In this document: one piece after another, positions 17,865 through 26,579 of the stretch
Position numbering within the stretch: position 1 is the stretch's first letter
Layout: each line of letters begins with the position of its first letter
Source: SHLQ01 sp047638715
GTDB taxonomy: Bacteria; Actinomycetota; Acidimicrobiia; Acidimicrobiales; SHLQ01
Direction: 5' to 3'
Length of the DNA stretch: 64,000 nucleotides
NCBI GenBank assembly: GCA_047638715.1
Contig: JBLIMK010000006.1
Coordinates: 5,158-69,157 of the forward strand
Made by a program: the position numbers and the translations under genes
Notes under the pieces: generated by a model
The model's input: the letters and a program-made list of their open reading frames with translations, nothing else
What the model was told of the DNA's origin: nothing
Database searches by the model: none

Positions 17865-19102
17865 GAGGCGACCTCCGATGCGGCTCGATCTGCGGCGAGG
17901 GCGTCGTCGATGATGGATTGCATCTCGCTCCTGACAGCCTCGACCGGCAGCAGCGCAATTACTTCGGCGAAGAAACCCGAGACGAGCAGCTGTTCGGCAA
18001 CAACCGTGGGCACGCCTCTGCTCTCGAGGTAGAAGCGCTGATCTTCATCGATCTCGCCGACCGTCGAGGCATGACTGCACGACACTTGGTTCTGCTCGAT
18101 CTCAAGGTTCGGCACCGAGTAGGCCCAGGCACCTTTGGAGAGTTTGAGGTTTCGGTTGGTCTGGAAGGCATTTGTTCCCGGGGCGCTCTCGGCGACCTTG
18201 ATCAGCCCGGTGTACACGGACTGGGCGTCACCGGTCACGGCTCCCTTGAAGAGAAGATTCGAGGTTGTGTCCGGTGCAGCGTGTTCTTGGAAAGTACGAA
18301 AGTCGAGCATCTGTGACCCGTCGCCGAAGTAGGCCGACAGCAGATCGCCGCTCGCTCCCTGGCCAATGAGACGACAGTCGGCACGGGTTCGAGCGTAGGA
18401 ACCACCAAAAGCCGCAACCGAGGACATGACGTGGGCCTGCTTATCGGCCTGAGCAATGTGGTGTTCGAGGCATGCAGTATTGGGTCCGAGTTGTTGAATT
18501 GTAAGGTATGCGACACGAGCATCCGGCGAAGCAGCGAGCTCGACCGTCGGTACCACGAGCTGTGATGCATCTGCTGAACGCCGACGTTCCAAGACGGTCA
18601 CGGCCGCACCGTTGCCGGCGCGAATGATCGTGTGCGGACAGGTCAGCCCGCCCTCGAGATCGGAGTACACGTCGATGACGATCGGCGAATCGATATGGGC
18701 TCCACGTGGCACGTCGATGACAACCGCATCGGAGATATTCGCATCGTGCAAATGTGCAACTGCGTCGATAGGTAGACCACGCACGCTGTTGAGTAGCGCT
18801 TCCCCATCGGCGTGCTCGCTGATGGTTTGTACGGTCGCATTGCCCAATGAATCGGCTCGGTCGATCGAGACGACACGGCCGTCGCGAACGACGACGGTTG
18901 CCGCAGCACCGCTTATCTCGAGCGGGTCGATCATCGAACTTGCGAACTCGGGAGCGACGAACGCGGAGAGGTCGATTTCGGAAATGCGGCTGTAGCGCCA
19001 GACTTCGTCGGCATCGGAAGGGGCCTCGGCATCCGCGAAACGCGTGGCGGCCAAGGCTCGCAACGCGTCGAGCCACGGGGCGAGGGTCAAGGCAGTAGAC
19101 AT
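17861..19102 (-). CDS. sufD: Fe-S cluster assembly protein SufD
   Basis: The protein has 413 residues from ATG 19102. The C-terminal SufBD beta-helix is recognisable by GKAQSVYTG-like GDAQSVYTGLIKV near residue 300, NRNLKLSKGAWAYSVPNLEI, and QVSCSHASTVGEIDEDQRFYLESRGV near residue 345. The last contains the His of CSHxxTVG that corresponds to the functional His of E. coli SufD. With SufB it forms the scaffold on which the cluster is built. It heads the sufD-Rieske-sufC operon. A TTG three codons upstream is possible, but a TAGTCT box 8 nt before ATG 19102 supports this start. Confidence 0.92.
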   Translation of the reverse strand: MSTALTLAPWLDALRALAATRFADAEAPSDADEVWRYSRISEIDLSAFVAPEFASSMIDPLEISGAAATVVVRDGRVVSIDRADSLGNATVQTISEHADGEALLNSVRGLPIDAVAHLHDANISDAVVIDVPRGAHIDSPIVIDVYSDLEGGLTCPHTIIRAGNGAAVTVLERRRSADASQLVVPTVELAASPDARVAYLTIQQLGPNTACLEHHIAQADKQAHVMSSVAAFGGSYARTRADCRLIGQGASGDLLSAYFGDGSQMLDFRTFQEHAAPDTTSNLLFKGAVTGDAQSVYTGLIKVAESAPGTNAFQTNRNLKLSKGAWAYSVPNLEIEQNQVSCSHASTVGEIDEDQRFYLESRGVPTVVAEQLLVSGFFAEVIALLPVEAVRSEMQSIIDDALAADRAASEVAS

Positions 19103-19110
19103 GGCCCCCA

Positions 19111-19116
19111 AGACTA
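19111..19116 (-). promoter_or_regulatory. -10 box TAGTCT before sufD
   Basis: TAGTCT on the minus strand lies 8 nt before ATG 19102, giving sufD-Rieske-sufC its own leaderless promoter separate from sufB. Confidence 0.5.
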
Positions 19117-19152
19117 TCGGCGGGATTACTCAGAAAGCCTTGCGCCAAGAGG

Positions 19153-19521
19153 TCACTCGCGCTTCTTACGACGGTCGAAGAATTTGGAGATACGACCCCT
19201 TTGGGATCGCTCTTGTTCAGCGAGGCGCTTGGCATCGACCTCAGCGCGAATCTCTGGGCCAGCGTTGTTCACAATGTCCTCAGCAGCGTCGAGGAGCGCG
19301 GCGATACTGGCGTCCTCGCCGAGGCCCTCGGGCTCGGGCGGTGTCGCAGGGGTGACGAGTGTTCCGTGACTCCAGGCAACGTCGGCAAGGCGGCGGTCGT
19401 ATTTCGGACAATCGTCGGGACAGCGCCAGGGTGCTTCCGGCGCGAGATCGAGGTCGCACTTGCGAACGGTGTCCCCGCTCGGGTATGAACGGCTCTCGAA
19501 ATACTTGCAGTCCTGTCTCAT
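19153..19521 (-). CDS. Small cysteine-rich hypothetical protein
   Basis: The protein has 122 residues from ATG 19521 (ATG 19527 is equally possible). Its N-terminal third holds four cysteines in RQDCKYFESRSY, VRKCDLDLAP and WRCPDDCPKYDRR, which looks like a metal or Fe-S binding knuckle. The rest is helical and ends in a basic tail (GRISKFFDRRKKRE). I do not recognise a named family. Its position between sufD and the sugar transferase, on the same strand, could point to an Fe-S client, but this is only context. Start choice and operon membership are uncertain. Confidence 0.6.
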   Translation of the reverse strand: MRQDCKYFESRSYPSGDTVRKCDLDLAPEAPWRCPDDCPKYDRRLADVAWSHGTLVTPATPPEPEGLGEDASIAALLDAAEDIVNNAGPEIRAEVDAKRLAEQERSQRGRISKFFDRRKKRE

Positions 19522-19600
19522 CGGCATACACCCATGATGCCGTACGAGAGCGGTCAGCCGACAGCGCTGAGCGCGAACTTCCCGGGATCTTTCAGAATAT

Positions 19601-20293
19601 TCAGGATCCTGAAGACGCGCCGAGCATCACGATTATGGTCCTCGCGAGAAAACGAAGGTCGCTTCCGAACGTCAACGAGTTCACATATTCGACGTCGAGT
19701 TCGAGGCCGTCGCGAAGGTCACCGTTATATCGAAGATCCGACACCTGATAGGGCCCCGTCATACCGGGCCGTACTTCGTGTCGTACGTGGCGAAGGTAAC
19801 CCCGCTGTTTCGCTACCCCCACGAGCTCAGGGCGTGGGCCCACAAGGCTCATCTCGCCGCGCAGCACGTTGATGAGCTGTGGCAACTCGTCAAGGCTGAG
19901 CTTTCGGAGAAGGCGACCAAAGCCCGTATGTCGAGGGTCGTTGTCGTCTTTGTGGGTGTTGCGCCGGTCTGTATCGTCTGGCAATTCGACTTCGGACTGA
20001 CGGCGATCGGGTCGCATTGTTCTGAACTTGTAGATCGTAAACGGCGCACCACCAACGCCGATCCTCTGTTGGGAGTACAAGACGCTCTTTCCGAGTCCGA
20101 AGCGCACCGCGACCGCAACTCCAAGAAACGCGGGCGATGACAGGAGCAGAAAGAATGAGCCAAGCACGATGTCGAATGGTCGTTTAAGGCGTCGTTCATA
20201 CAACGACTGCGCGCGGACGACTCGAAGGTCCTCGGACGGCACAAATATGAGGCCGTCCGATGCGCTATCTATCCTGTTTACGTTGTCCAACAT
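19601..20293 (-). CDS. Undecaprenyl-phosphate sugar-1-phosphate transferase (WcaJ/RfbP-like)
   Basis: The protein has about 230 residues from ATG 20293. A hydrophobic segment (DIVLGSFFLLLSSPAFLGVAVAV) precedes the bacterial sugar transferase core: YKFRTM near residue 95, LRKLSLDELPQLINVLRGEMSLVGPRPE near residue 135, and PGMTGPYQVSD near residue 180. These small phosphoglycosyl transferases place the first sugar phosphate on undecaprenyl phosphate and so start polysaccharide repeat synthesis at the membrane. It is the only such initiating enzyme visible in the window, so it probably serves the Wzx/Wzy loci. The frame extends to GTG 20311, but that overlaps a palindromic, operator-like sequence. 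Confidence 0.88.
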   Translation of the reverse strand: MLDNVNRIDSASDGLIFVPSEDLRVVRAQSLYERRLKRPFDIVLGSFFLLLSSPAFLGVAVAVRFGLGKSVLYSQQRIGVGGAPFTIYKFRTMRPDRRQSEVELPDDTDRRNTHKDDNDPRHTGFGRLLRKLSLDELPQLINVLRGEMSLVGPRPELVGVAKQRGYLRHVRHEVRPGMTGPYQVSDLRYNGDLRDGLELDVEYVNSLTFGSDLRFLARTIIVMLGASSGS

Positions 20294-20306
20294 CTTCTTC
20301 TCACCC

Positions 20307-20342
20307 GTCACTCAGTGAGGTGACAAATTCACTGTACGTCAC
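20307..20342. promoter_or_regulatory. Palindromic operator-like sequence upstream of the sugar transferase
   Basis: GTCAC/GTGAC half-sites occur repeatedly here: GTCACTCAGTGAGGTGAC at 20307-20324, containing the perfect palindrome TCACTCAGTGA-like core, and a further TCACTG...GTCAC at 20329-20342. A minus-strand -10 candidate, TACAGT (20331-20336), lies inside. A regulator binding over the promoter would explain the arrangement. Confidence 0.4.
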
Positions 20343-20558
20343 AAGCCATAACCCTTGCCTGGGGGAAAAGGCCTAACCGGTCCCACCAAGAGTGGACTTT
20401 CGGCCACTTTCGACAGCGTGGCGTACCCGCGGCATCATAGGGCCGCGGTAGCTTCGACGCTTCATCCGACGCTTGGAAGCTGGCGAACAAGGCGCGCAAA
20501 CGGGCGGGTATTCCGAACACTCGCTGCATCTAGCCGACAGATCTCGCCGACAGGTCTC

Positions 20559-21962
20559 TTAACCGACGGAGCCTTCCATCTGTAGCTCGATCAGGCGGCT
20601 CCACTCGACGGCGTATTCCATTGGCAGCGTGCGGGTGATTGGCTCGATGAAGCCGTTCACGATCATGCCCATGGCTTGCTCCTCGGAGAGGCCTCGGCTC
20701 ATCAGGTAAAAGAGCTGTTCGTCGGCAACCTTCGAGACGGTGGCCTCGTGGCCAACGACCGCGTCTTGGGAACCAATCTCCATGTAGGGGTAGGTGTCAC
20801 TGATCGAGTCCTCGTCAAGAATGAGGGCGTCGCATTGCACGTGGCTCTTGCAGCCGTACGCGTCTTCATCGATATGGACGAGGCCTCGATAACTTGTGCG
20901 ACCTCCGTCGGAGCTGATCGACTTGCTGACGATCTTCGATGTGGTTTCGGGTGCAGCGTGCACCATCTTGGCGCCTGCGTCCTGATGCTGGCCGTTGCCT
21001 GCGTAGGCGACAGAAAGGACCTCACCTGATGCCTTTGGCCCGACCATGACAACGGATGGGTACTTCATGGTGAGGCGGCTGCCGATATTGCCATCGATCC
21101 ATTCCATGTGACCTTCGGCGTAGACCTTTGCCCGCTTGGTCACCAGGTTGAAGACGTTGTTCGACCAGTTCTGGATCGTGGTGTAGGTGACGCGTGCACT
21201 GTCCTTGACGATGATCTCGACCACAGCCGAGTGCAAGGAGTCGCTCGTGTACACCGGTGCCGAGCAGCCCTCGATGTAATGCAGTGACGAACCTTCGTCG
21301 GCAATGATGAGCGTGCGCTCGAACTGGCCCATGTTCTCCGCGTTGATACGGAAGTACGCCTGCAGCGGTTGGTCGACATGTACGCCGGGCGGAACATAAA
21401 TAAAGCTGCCGCCGGACCATACGGCCGAGTTGAGTGAGCTGAACTTATTGTCGTTCGGCGGGATGATCGTGCCGAAGTATTCCTTGACGAGCTCGGGATG
21501 CTCGCGGAGTGCAGTATCCATGTCGCAGAAGATCACACCGAGTTCTTCGAGGTCTTCACGGTTGCGGTGGTACACAACTTCGGACTCGTATTGGGCGGTG
21601 ACACCGGCGAGGTACTTGCGCTCGGCCTCGGGGATACCCAACTTCTCGTAGGTGTCTTTGATCGCCTGCGGGATGTCGTCCCAGTCGTTGGAGACATTCT
21701 CGGTCGGTTTGATGTAATAGAAGATCTCGTCGAAGAAGATCTCGGAGGTGTCGCCGCCCCAATGTGGCATTGGACGGTTCTCGAAACGGCTAAACGACTT
21801 CAGGCGGAAGTCGCGCATCCACGCTGGCTCGCCCTTCATCCACGACATCTCGTTGATGATGTCGGTGTTGAGGCCACGCTTCGGCTTATAGATGTAGTCC
21901 TCTTCGTCGGACCACCCAAGCTCGTACTTACTGAGATCGACACCGATGTCTGCTGTGCTCAT
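20559..21962 (-). CDS. sufB: Fe-S cluster assembly scaffold SufB
   Basis: The protein has 467 residues from ATG 21962. SufB landmarks are KYELGWSDEEDYIYKPKRGL at the N-terminus, FYYIKPTENVSNDWDDIP, GGSFIYVPPGVHVDQPLQAYFRINAENMGQFERTLII, YIEGCSAPVYTSDSLH (conserved Cys) near residue 230, and YGCKSHVQCDALILDEDS near residue 370. All are represented. It builds nascent clusters together with SufD and SufC. It is separated from sufD by about 1.5 kb holding two other genes and has its own upstream region. The frame extends 27 codons further upstream, but AAAGG before ATG 21962 and family length favour this start. Confidence 0.94.
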   Translation of the reverse strand: MSTADIGVDLSKYELGWSDEEDYIYKPKRGLNTDIINEMSWMKGEPAWMRDFRLKSFSRFENRPMPHWGGDTSEIFFDEIFYYIKPTENVSNDWDDIPQAIKDTYEKLGIPEAERKYLAGVTAQYESEVVYHRNREDLEELGVIFCDMDTALREHPELVKEYFGTIIPPNDNKFSSLNSAVWSGGSFIYVPPGVHVDQPLQAYFRINAENMGQFERTLIIADEGSSLHYIEGCSAPVYTSDSLHSAVVEIIVKDSARVTYTTIQNWSNNVFNLVTKRAKVYAEGHMEWIDGNIGSRLTMKYPSVVMVGPKASGEVLSVAYAGNGQHQDAGAKMVHAAPETTSKIVSKSISSDGGRTSYRGLVHIDEDAYGCKSHVQCDALILDEDSISDTYPYMEIGSQDAVVGHEATVSKVADEQLFYLMSRGLSEEQAMGMIVNGFIEPITRTLPMEYAVEWSRLIELQMEGSVG

Positions 21963-22072
21963 CACGGAGCCTTTCGAGAATTGGATCCTTGTCTCAGAGG
22001 CTACCGCCCCTGGTTGTACCCGGGGTGGTCGAGGCTTCGCCACAACACTATTTGTCTACTGCTCTTGGTGAG

Positions 22073-23414
22073 ATGTACGGCGGTACACCTCACATTCAGG
22101 AGTCGGCGACGCGGCGGATTTCTTGCGTTGCAAAACGCCTCGCCCTATTCGTTGCAGCCGCCCTTGTCGCGGTCGACCCAACCAATGACACCAGTGCGGT
22201 CACACCTACTCCGGTCTGGGCGATCGTCGAAGGCAACGGCCGCTACTACATAGGCGGCACATTTCAGACCGTCGGTGGACAACCTCAAGTGGACATGGCG
22301 ATTGGATCTTCATCGAGCCCAAGTTTCACGATCGACGGGTATGTGGAGGATGCAACAAATATGAACGCGGTGCGACGAGAAAAGTTCTTCGCGGTAGACG
22401 CTGCCTCGGGAGCTCTGCTTCCCTGGGACCCAGACGGCGACTCGGTCAACGGGGTTTGGGAGCTCGAGACGGGCCGAGTGGCCTACCGCCGGCGGCGATT
22501 TCCACAACATCGCGAACCCCACAGGCGCGGCGGGTGGGGATCGGTCGATCTTCATTCCGCACGTGGCGATCTTCCCCGGAATAGGGTTCTAGAACGCGGC
22601 GCCCGAGTCCCTCTTCTCTGTCGACTGTGCGAGTACATCGTGCAACGTCGATGCGGCCGCATCGTTCGACGACGAGACGGTGCGAAACCTCAGAACATTC
22701 GTGTGGTACAAGGTCTTCTGCTCGGCAGATCCGGGAACAAATGCACTCTTCACACCTTCAGCAGGCGTGAACGCAGATCTCACCATCTCAACCTTCCATG
22801 GTGTGGATTCGGTGGCGCCGATCGACAACTTTGCTGTGGCGTTAGAGACGGTGCAACGTTTTGGGCATCCAGCTCCGGGCATGGCGATCGGTAGCAACGT
22901 GACGATCGTCCATCATTGGACCGACCGATCGTCTGCGACGACGGAGTACTTCGCCCCTCGAGATCAAATCACTCTTGCGACCTCGATCGGCGCTGGACCG
23001 GCACACATAAGCTCGGTAACAACGGTGCGGTCAGCTCCTGAATCGGGCTCGACGACAAAATCCGTCGCAATTGCAGAACATGTCGGGCGCGCCGGGACCG
23101 GCTGGACAATCGCTTTGAAGCGATCGGCGCCGATGTGCGATGGCCTCGCTGCCACGGTCGATATCGCCGCTGGACAGGTTCCGACGGCGGGCGACGACGT
23201 CATCGACGGGGGCGACGACGCCGACACGATCAGCAGTGGCACAGGGGACGACCATCTGTTCGGCGGACCGGGTGATGACTTCGTTACTGGATCCACCGGG
23301 AACGACACGATCAATTCCACGAATGGTGTGGCCGACATCGTCAACGGTGGCCAGGGCATCGATGCCTGCATCGTCGACCTAGGGATCGATACCGCGGTAT
23401 TTAACTGCGCCTAA
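22073..23414 (+). pseudogene. Broken secreted protein with delta-60/kelch-like N-terminus and RTX repeat C-terminus
   Basis: The first frame has a signal-like stretch (AKRLALFVAAALVA) and then VWAIVEGNGRYYIGGTFQTVGG, a blade of the delta-60/kelch-like propeller. At 22484-22490 an extra C in TACCGCC shifts the frame; one base less would give YAGGDFHNIANPTG, the expected next blade. An in-frame TAG follows at 22590-22592. The same frame then continues to the end with a Cys-containing domain and a short RTX segment, GDDVIDGGDDADTIS to AVFNCA. One frameshift and one amber codon therefore break an originally single gene. Its C-terminal cassette belongs to the same type as the five genes at 33-48 kb. 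Confidence 0.75.
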
Positions 23415-23452
23415 CAGAGCCACTGGGACCGTGTGCTCCAGAAGTGGCAAAG

Positions 23453-24310
23453 CTACGCGAGCGTCTCGGCGATACCTCGTGCGAGCGCCTCGGTAACGTC
23501 GATGTCTCCATCGACCGTGCTGCTCCCGGGAACGAGGTTTGCGACGGTGACCAGCAGTCCCCCTGCGATGATCTGCGCAGTCGACTCGTCGGTTACAAAA
23601 CCCTTGACGCTGCCATTCTCGAACTGGCGAGCGCTCGGGTCATCGTCGAAACGACCGCTGATCGTATCGATATAGGTCGGGTCGGCGACATCCCAGCTCA
23701 CGCCAACGAACCATACGTGGAGATCGCTGAACCACTCGCACGAGTTTGGGCTTCTGGAGACCTCATTGAACTCGACCGACGTATCTGAGCCAAGCCCCGA
23801 AGGTAGCTGCGCGAACACTCCTGCATCCGCGGACCAACCGCTGATCAATCCACCGAGTTCGTTCGCTGAGTACAACTCACATGGACTGTCGAGATTGATC
23901 GCGGCAAGCTCCTCGTCGAAGTCTGGGGTGCCCGACCCAGGTTCGGGCTGATCACCCTCGGCGTCAGGGTCGACGTTGGCAGCCTCGACCAGCTGATCTG
24001 TAGCGGGTGGTGACCGCGTAACCGCCACAGTTGTTGATGTTGTCCCGATGGTGGTCGTGGTCGTGGTGTCGCCCTCTTGAACGTTGGACGGTTCGGTCAG
24101 CACATCGTCGGACTCGTTCGTCTGGGAGTCGCTCGGGTCAGCGCTCGAATTAGTTTGCCCGGCGTCATCGACTACCGACCTGGAGTTCGAACCGTCAGCC
24201 GCGACCTGTGCGTCGTCGGGTCCATTGTCGCTGCTGCAAGCCGAGGCGAGCAAAGCCCCTGCGAGCAAGATGGAGGGGGCCAGGTGGCGCCGCCGCTGTC
24301 GTTCGGTCAT
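23453..24310 (-). CDS. Lipoprotein of unknown function (DUF3558-like)
   Basis: The protein has 285 residues from ATG 24310. A lipoprotein signal with LLASAC near residue 24 is followed by 110 residues of low-complexity Ser/Asp/Thr linker, including a Thr run. A compact C-terminal domain begins LDSPCELYSANELGGLI and contains a second Cys in SPNSCEWFSD and a late ARGIAETL helix. The paired cysteines and the CxLls.ele...G order resemble the DUF3558 lipoproteins of actinobacteria. It should be anchored outside the membrane. The open frame upstream of ATG 24310 is not supported; GGAGAA lies 5 nt before it and a TAGAAT box about 30 nt before it. Confidence 0.7.
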   Translation of the reverse strand: MTERQRRRHLAPSILLAGALLASACSSDNGPDDAQVAADGSNSRSVVDDAGQTNSSADPSDSQTNESDDVLTEPSNVQEGDTTTTTTIGTTSTTVAVTRSPPATDQLVEAANVDPDAEGDQPEPGSGTPDFDEELAAINLDSPCELYSANELGGLISGWSADAGVFAQLPSGLGSDTSVEFNEVSRSPNSCEWFSDLHVWFVGVSWDVADPTYIDTISGRFDDDPSARQFENGSVKGFVTDESTAQIIAGGLLVTVANLVPGSSTVDGDIDVTEALARGIAETLA

Positions 24311-24338
24311 CAGAATTCTCCGCGCTCGGTGTACACCA

Positions 24339-24344
24339 ATTCTA
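24339..24344 (-). promoter_or_regulatory. -10 box TAGAAT before the DUF3558-like lipoprotein gene
   Basis: TAGAAT on the minus strand lies about 28 nt before ATG 24310. GGAGAA stands between them, so this gene has a normal leader. Confidence 0.4.
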
Positions 24345-24390
24345 GACGCTGCGTGCCGGCCGTTTCTATCGGTCGATCGGACCACATCGC

Positions 24391-25092
24391 CTAACGTGAC
24401 GCGAGAAAGATGAAGTTGTTCACGTACTTTGCGGGCGAGGTCAACTTGGATGGATCTTGCATCTCCGAGCGGAACTCCGACAGGGGGTGCAGGCGACCGT
24501 CGAGCATGAAGTAGGCCGAGTACCCGATGTCGCATATTTCGCGAATCTTGCCGTCGATCTCGCCATCGTGATGGCGAAGTTCTATCTCGACAAGCAACGC
24601 AGGCCGGTCTCGTTCGAGCGTGGCTCTAGCTCCTCGCAGCACATCGAGTTCGTGGCCTTCAACGTCGATCTTGATGTAGCCAATGGGACCGACGTCGAGG
24701 TCATCGATACGCTCCAGATCGACCAAGACCGTCCGCTGATTATCAAAGTTATTCGACAGCGACGCCGCAGCTGCTCGTTCCCCGTCAGGTCCAATCGGTA
24801 TTGCCAGCTCAGCCTGGCCAACAGCATCGGAGGCAGCGGCCGCTTTCACGACGACGTCGCCCCCGGGAAATGCACGATTTAATCGAGATGCGAGCGCCGC
24901 GTTTGGCTCGAAGGCAACCACACCCTTGGCGTATCGACGCATCCACCACGTGAACTGGCCGATGTTCGCACCAACGTCGATCGACATGCGCTCAGGATCC
25001 GAGAGCAGTTTGGTGAGCCGGATTTCCGGTGTCCCGTCGATCCAATATTTAATGGCGCGCAACGGCGTGTCCAACGTGGCCGGAAGCTTCAT
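24391..25092 (-). CDS. FkbM family methyltransferase
   Basis: The protein has 233 residues. The SAM-binding motif I is MSIDVGANIGQFTWWM near residue 36, followed by VVAFEPNAALASRL, IKIDVEGHELDVLRGA near residue 138 and ALLVEIELRHH. This is the FkbM O-methyltransferase pattern. In polysaccharide clusters such enzymes usually add O-methyl groups to sugars. Its start overlaps the stop of the Wzy-like gene by 4 bp and it ends the minus-strand polysaccharide operon. Confidence 0.88.
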   Translation of the reverse strand: MKLPATLDTPLRAIKYWIDGTPEIRLTKLLSDPERMSIDVGANIGQFTWWMRRYAKGVVAFEPNAALASRLNRAFPGGDVVVKAAAASDAVGQAELAIPIGPDGERAAAASLSNNFDNQRTVLVDLERIDDLDVGPIGYIKIDVEGHELDVLRGARATLERDRPALLVEIELRHHDGEIDGKIREICDIGYSAYFMLDGRLHPLSEFRSEMQDPSKLTSPAKYVNNFIFLASR

Positions 25093-26579
25093 CGAACCGC
25101 TCTTTCGACCGACTGGCCAGCATCATCGGGTTGGCCTGAAACAGCGGCGAACGCCGGCCGCGTTCGAAGTCCGAGAAGCGCAAACAGCGCGCCCGTAATG
25201 ACACCGGAGTTCGAGTTGATGATGACCGGGTCGACGAGGCTCATCACACCGAACGCGAGGAGAATCGGCACCGCTGCTTCCGCGACCGGATCATCGATTG
25301 GGCCGGGTCGTCGAGCGCGCCGGAGTGCGACGATAAACGGCACTACCGTTACCAGAGCGACTGCCAGCAGCCCTAGGCCCCCGCCTTTCGTGCCATACCA
25401 GAGATACACGTTGTGCACCCATCGGCGGAAGAAGGTTGGGTCGCCAAAGGCTTCGATCTCTAATTCGGGTCGGTACGGGCGACCGAGTCCGGTTCCGAGC
25501 GGCTGGGAAACTATAACGTCGATTGCATAGGTATTCTCGCGTTGCCGCCACGACGACCCAGCGTCCTGCTGGAGTGACTCTGAGGTGAACCCATTAAGTA
25601 CGCGCTCGGAAAATCCGTCAATCTGTTTTCCTACGACCGAGCTCGAGCCGATTCCTTGGCCAGCTATGGAGAGCAACGCCAAACCAACGATCGCGGCAAG
25701 GATGAACGGAAGCGCTACGGCGACCATATGGGCCGACTGCTTGAAACCTCCGCGTACGAGCATCCAAGCAATCAATCCGACCGCGAGCCCGACCAACAGC
25801 TGACGCGAGAGTGAAAGAACCATAATCGACACGCTCGAGGCTGCGACGAGCCAAAGCAGAATTCGAGAGGGCTGCAGGTATTTGTTCTTCGTCAGCCACC
25901 AGAAGACGACGAGCAACGAGGCAACGGCAAGATCCTCCGAGCTCACAATAAACCTGGTCGCATCGATCGCTGCCCCAGCGCGGCCGACACCGCCGAAGCC
26001 GACAGCATCGCTGACTCGTCCTCCCAGAATCTCAAGGCCCGTTGTTGCCTGAAAGCCGATCAGAGCTACCGATACGCCAAGGGTGATCGGTACAAGGTTG
26101 AGCACCGAGCGCAGCCCCCCTTGTTGGTAGAGCGCCAAGGCGCACACCACGCCACCAAAGAACGACAGCGGACCTCGCACGTCCTGGAGCACGGCGGTAA
26201 GCGCTCCACCATTCGCCAACCCCCAGATGGCCATCCAGCCCACAATTCCCACATACCCGGCTAGCAGGCGACGAAAACCTCGAGTGAACGCCGACCAATC
26301 AACGACCGGAAGCACGGCAAATATCAAAAGGTGTGGAATGTACACAGACGTGCCCACCAGTGGGACCACGGGACGAGCTACCGAGAGCTCCGGGATCAAC
26401 ACGAGCAAAAAGAACGCTGATGAAACAACGATCCGTAGGTCGGTACGGCGATGAAGGAGCACAGCAAATGCGACACAGAGAATCGTGGCTCCGAGCGCGA
26501 TCTTCGGCTCGAATACGAGGAGCGCGCCAATCGCGATGGCTACGAGCGTCAACGGGATCATCGTTCGAATCCTGCTCAC
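25089..26579 (-). CDS. Wzy/O-antigen ligase-like polysaccharide polymerase, copy 1
   Basis: The integral membrane protein has 496 residues and about eleven hydrophobic segments, starting at the N-terminus (TLVAIAIGALLVFEP). A large loop before the last helices contains SSWRQRENTYAIDVIVSQPLGTGLGRPYRPE. The RQRxxxY...I...P..G.G pattern is typical of the Wzy_C/O-antigen ligase domain. Such proteins polymerise or ligate lipid-linked repeats on the outer face of the membrane. It overlaps wzx upstream and fkbM downstream by ATGA, so all three are coupled. Confidence 0.82.
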   Translation of the reverse strand: MSRIRTMIPLTLVAIAIGALLVFEPKIALGATILCVAFAVLLHRRTDLRIVVSSAFFLLVLIPELSVARPVVPLVGTSVYIPHLLIFAVLPVVDWSAFTRGFRRLLAGYVGIVGWMAIWGLANGGALTAVLQDVRGPLSFFGGVVCALALYQQGGLRSVLNLVPITLGVSVALIGFQATTGLEILGGRVSDAVGFGGVGRAGAAIDATRFIVSSEDLAVASLLVVFWWLTKNKYLQPSRILLWLVAASSVSIMVLSLSRQLLVGLAVGLIAWMLVRGGFKQSAHMVAVALPFILAAIVGLALLSIAGQGIGSSSVVGKQIDGFSERVLNGFTSESLQQDAGSSWRQRENTYAIDVIVSQPLGTGLGRPYRPELEIEAFGDPTFFRRWVHNVYLWYGTKGGGLGLLAVALVTVVPFIVALRRARRPGPIDDPVAEAAVPILLAFGVMSLVDPVIINSNSGVITGALFALLGLRTRPAFAAVSGQPDDAGQSVERAVR

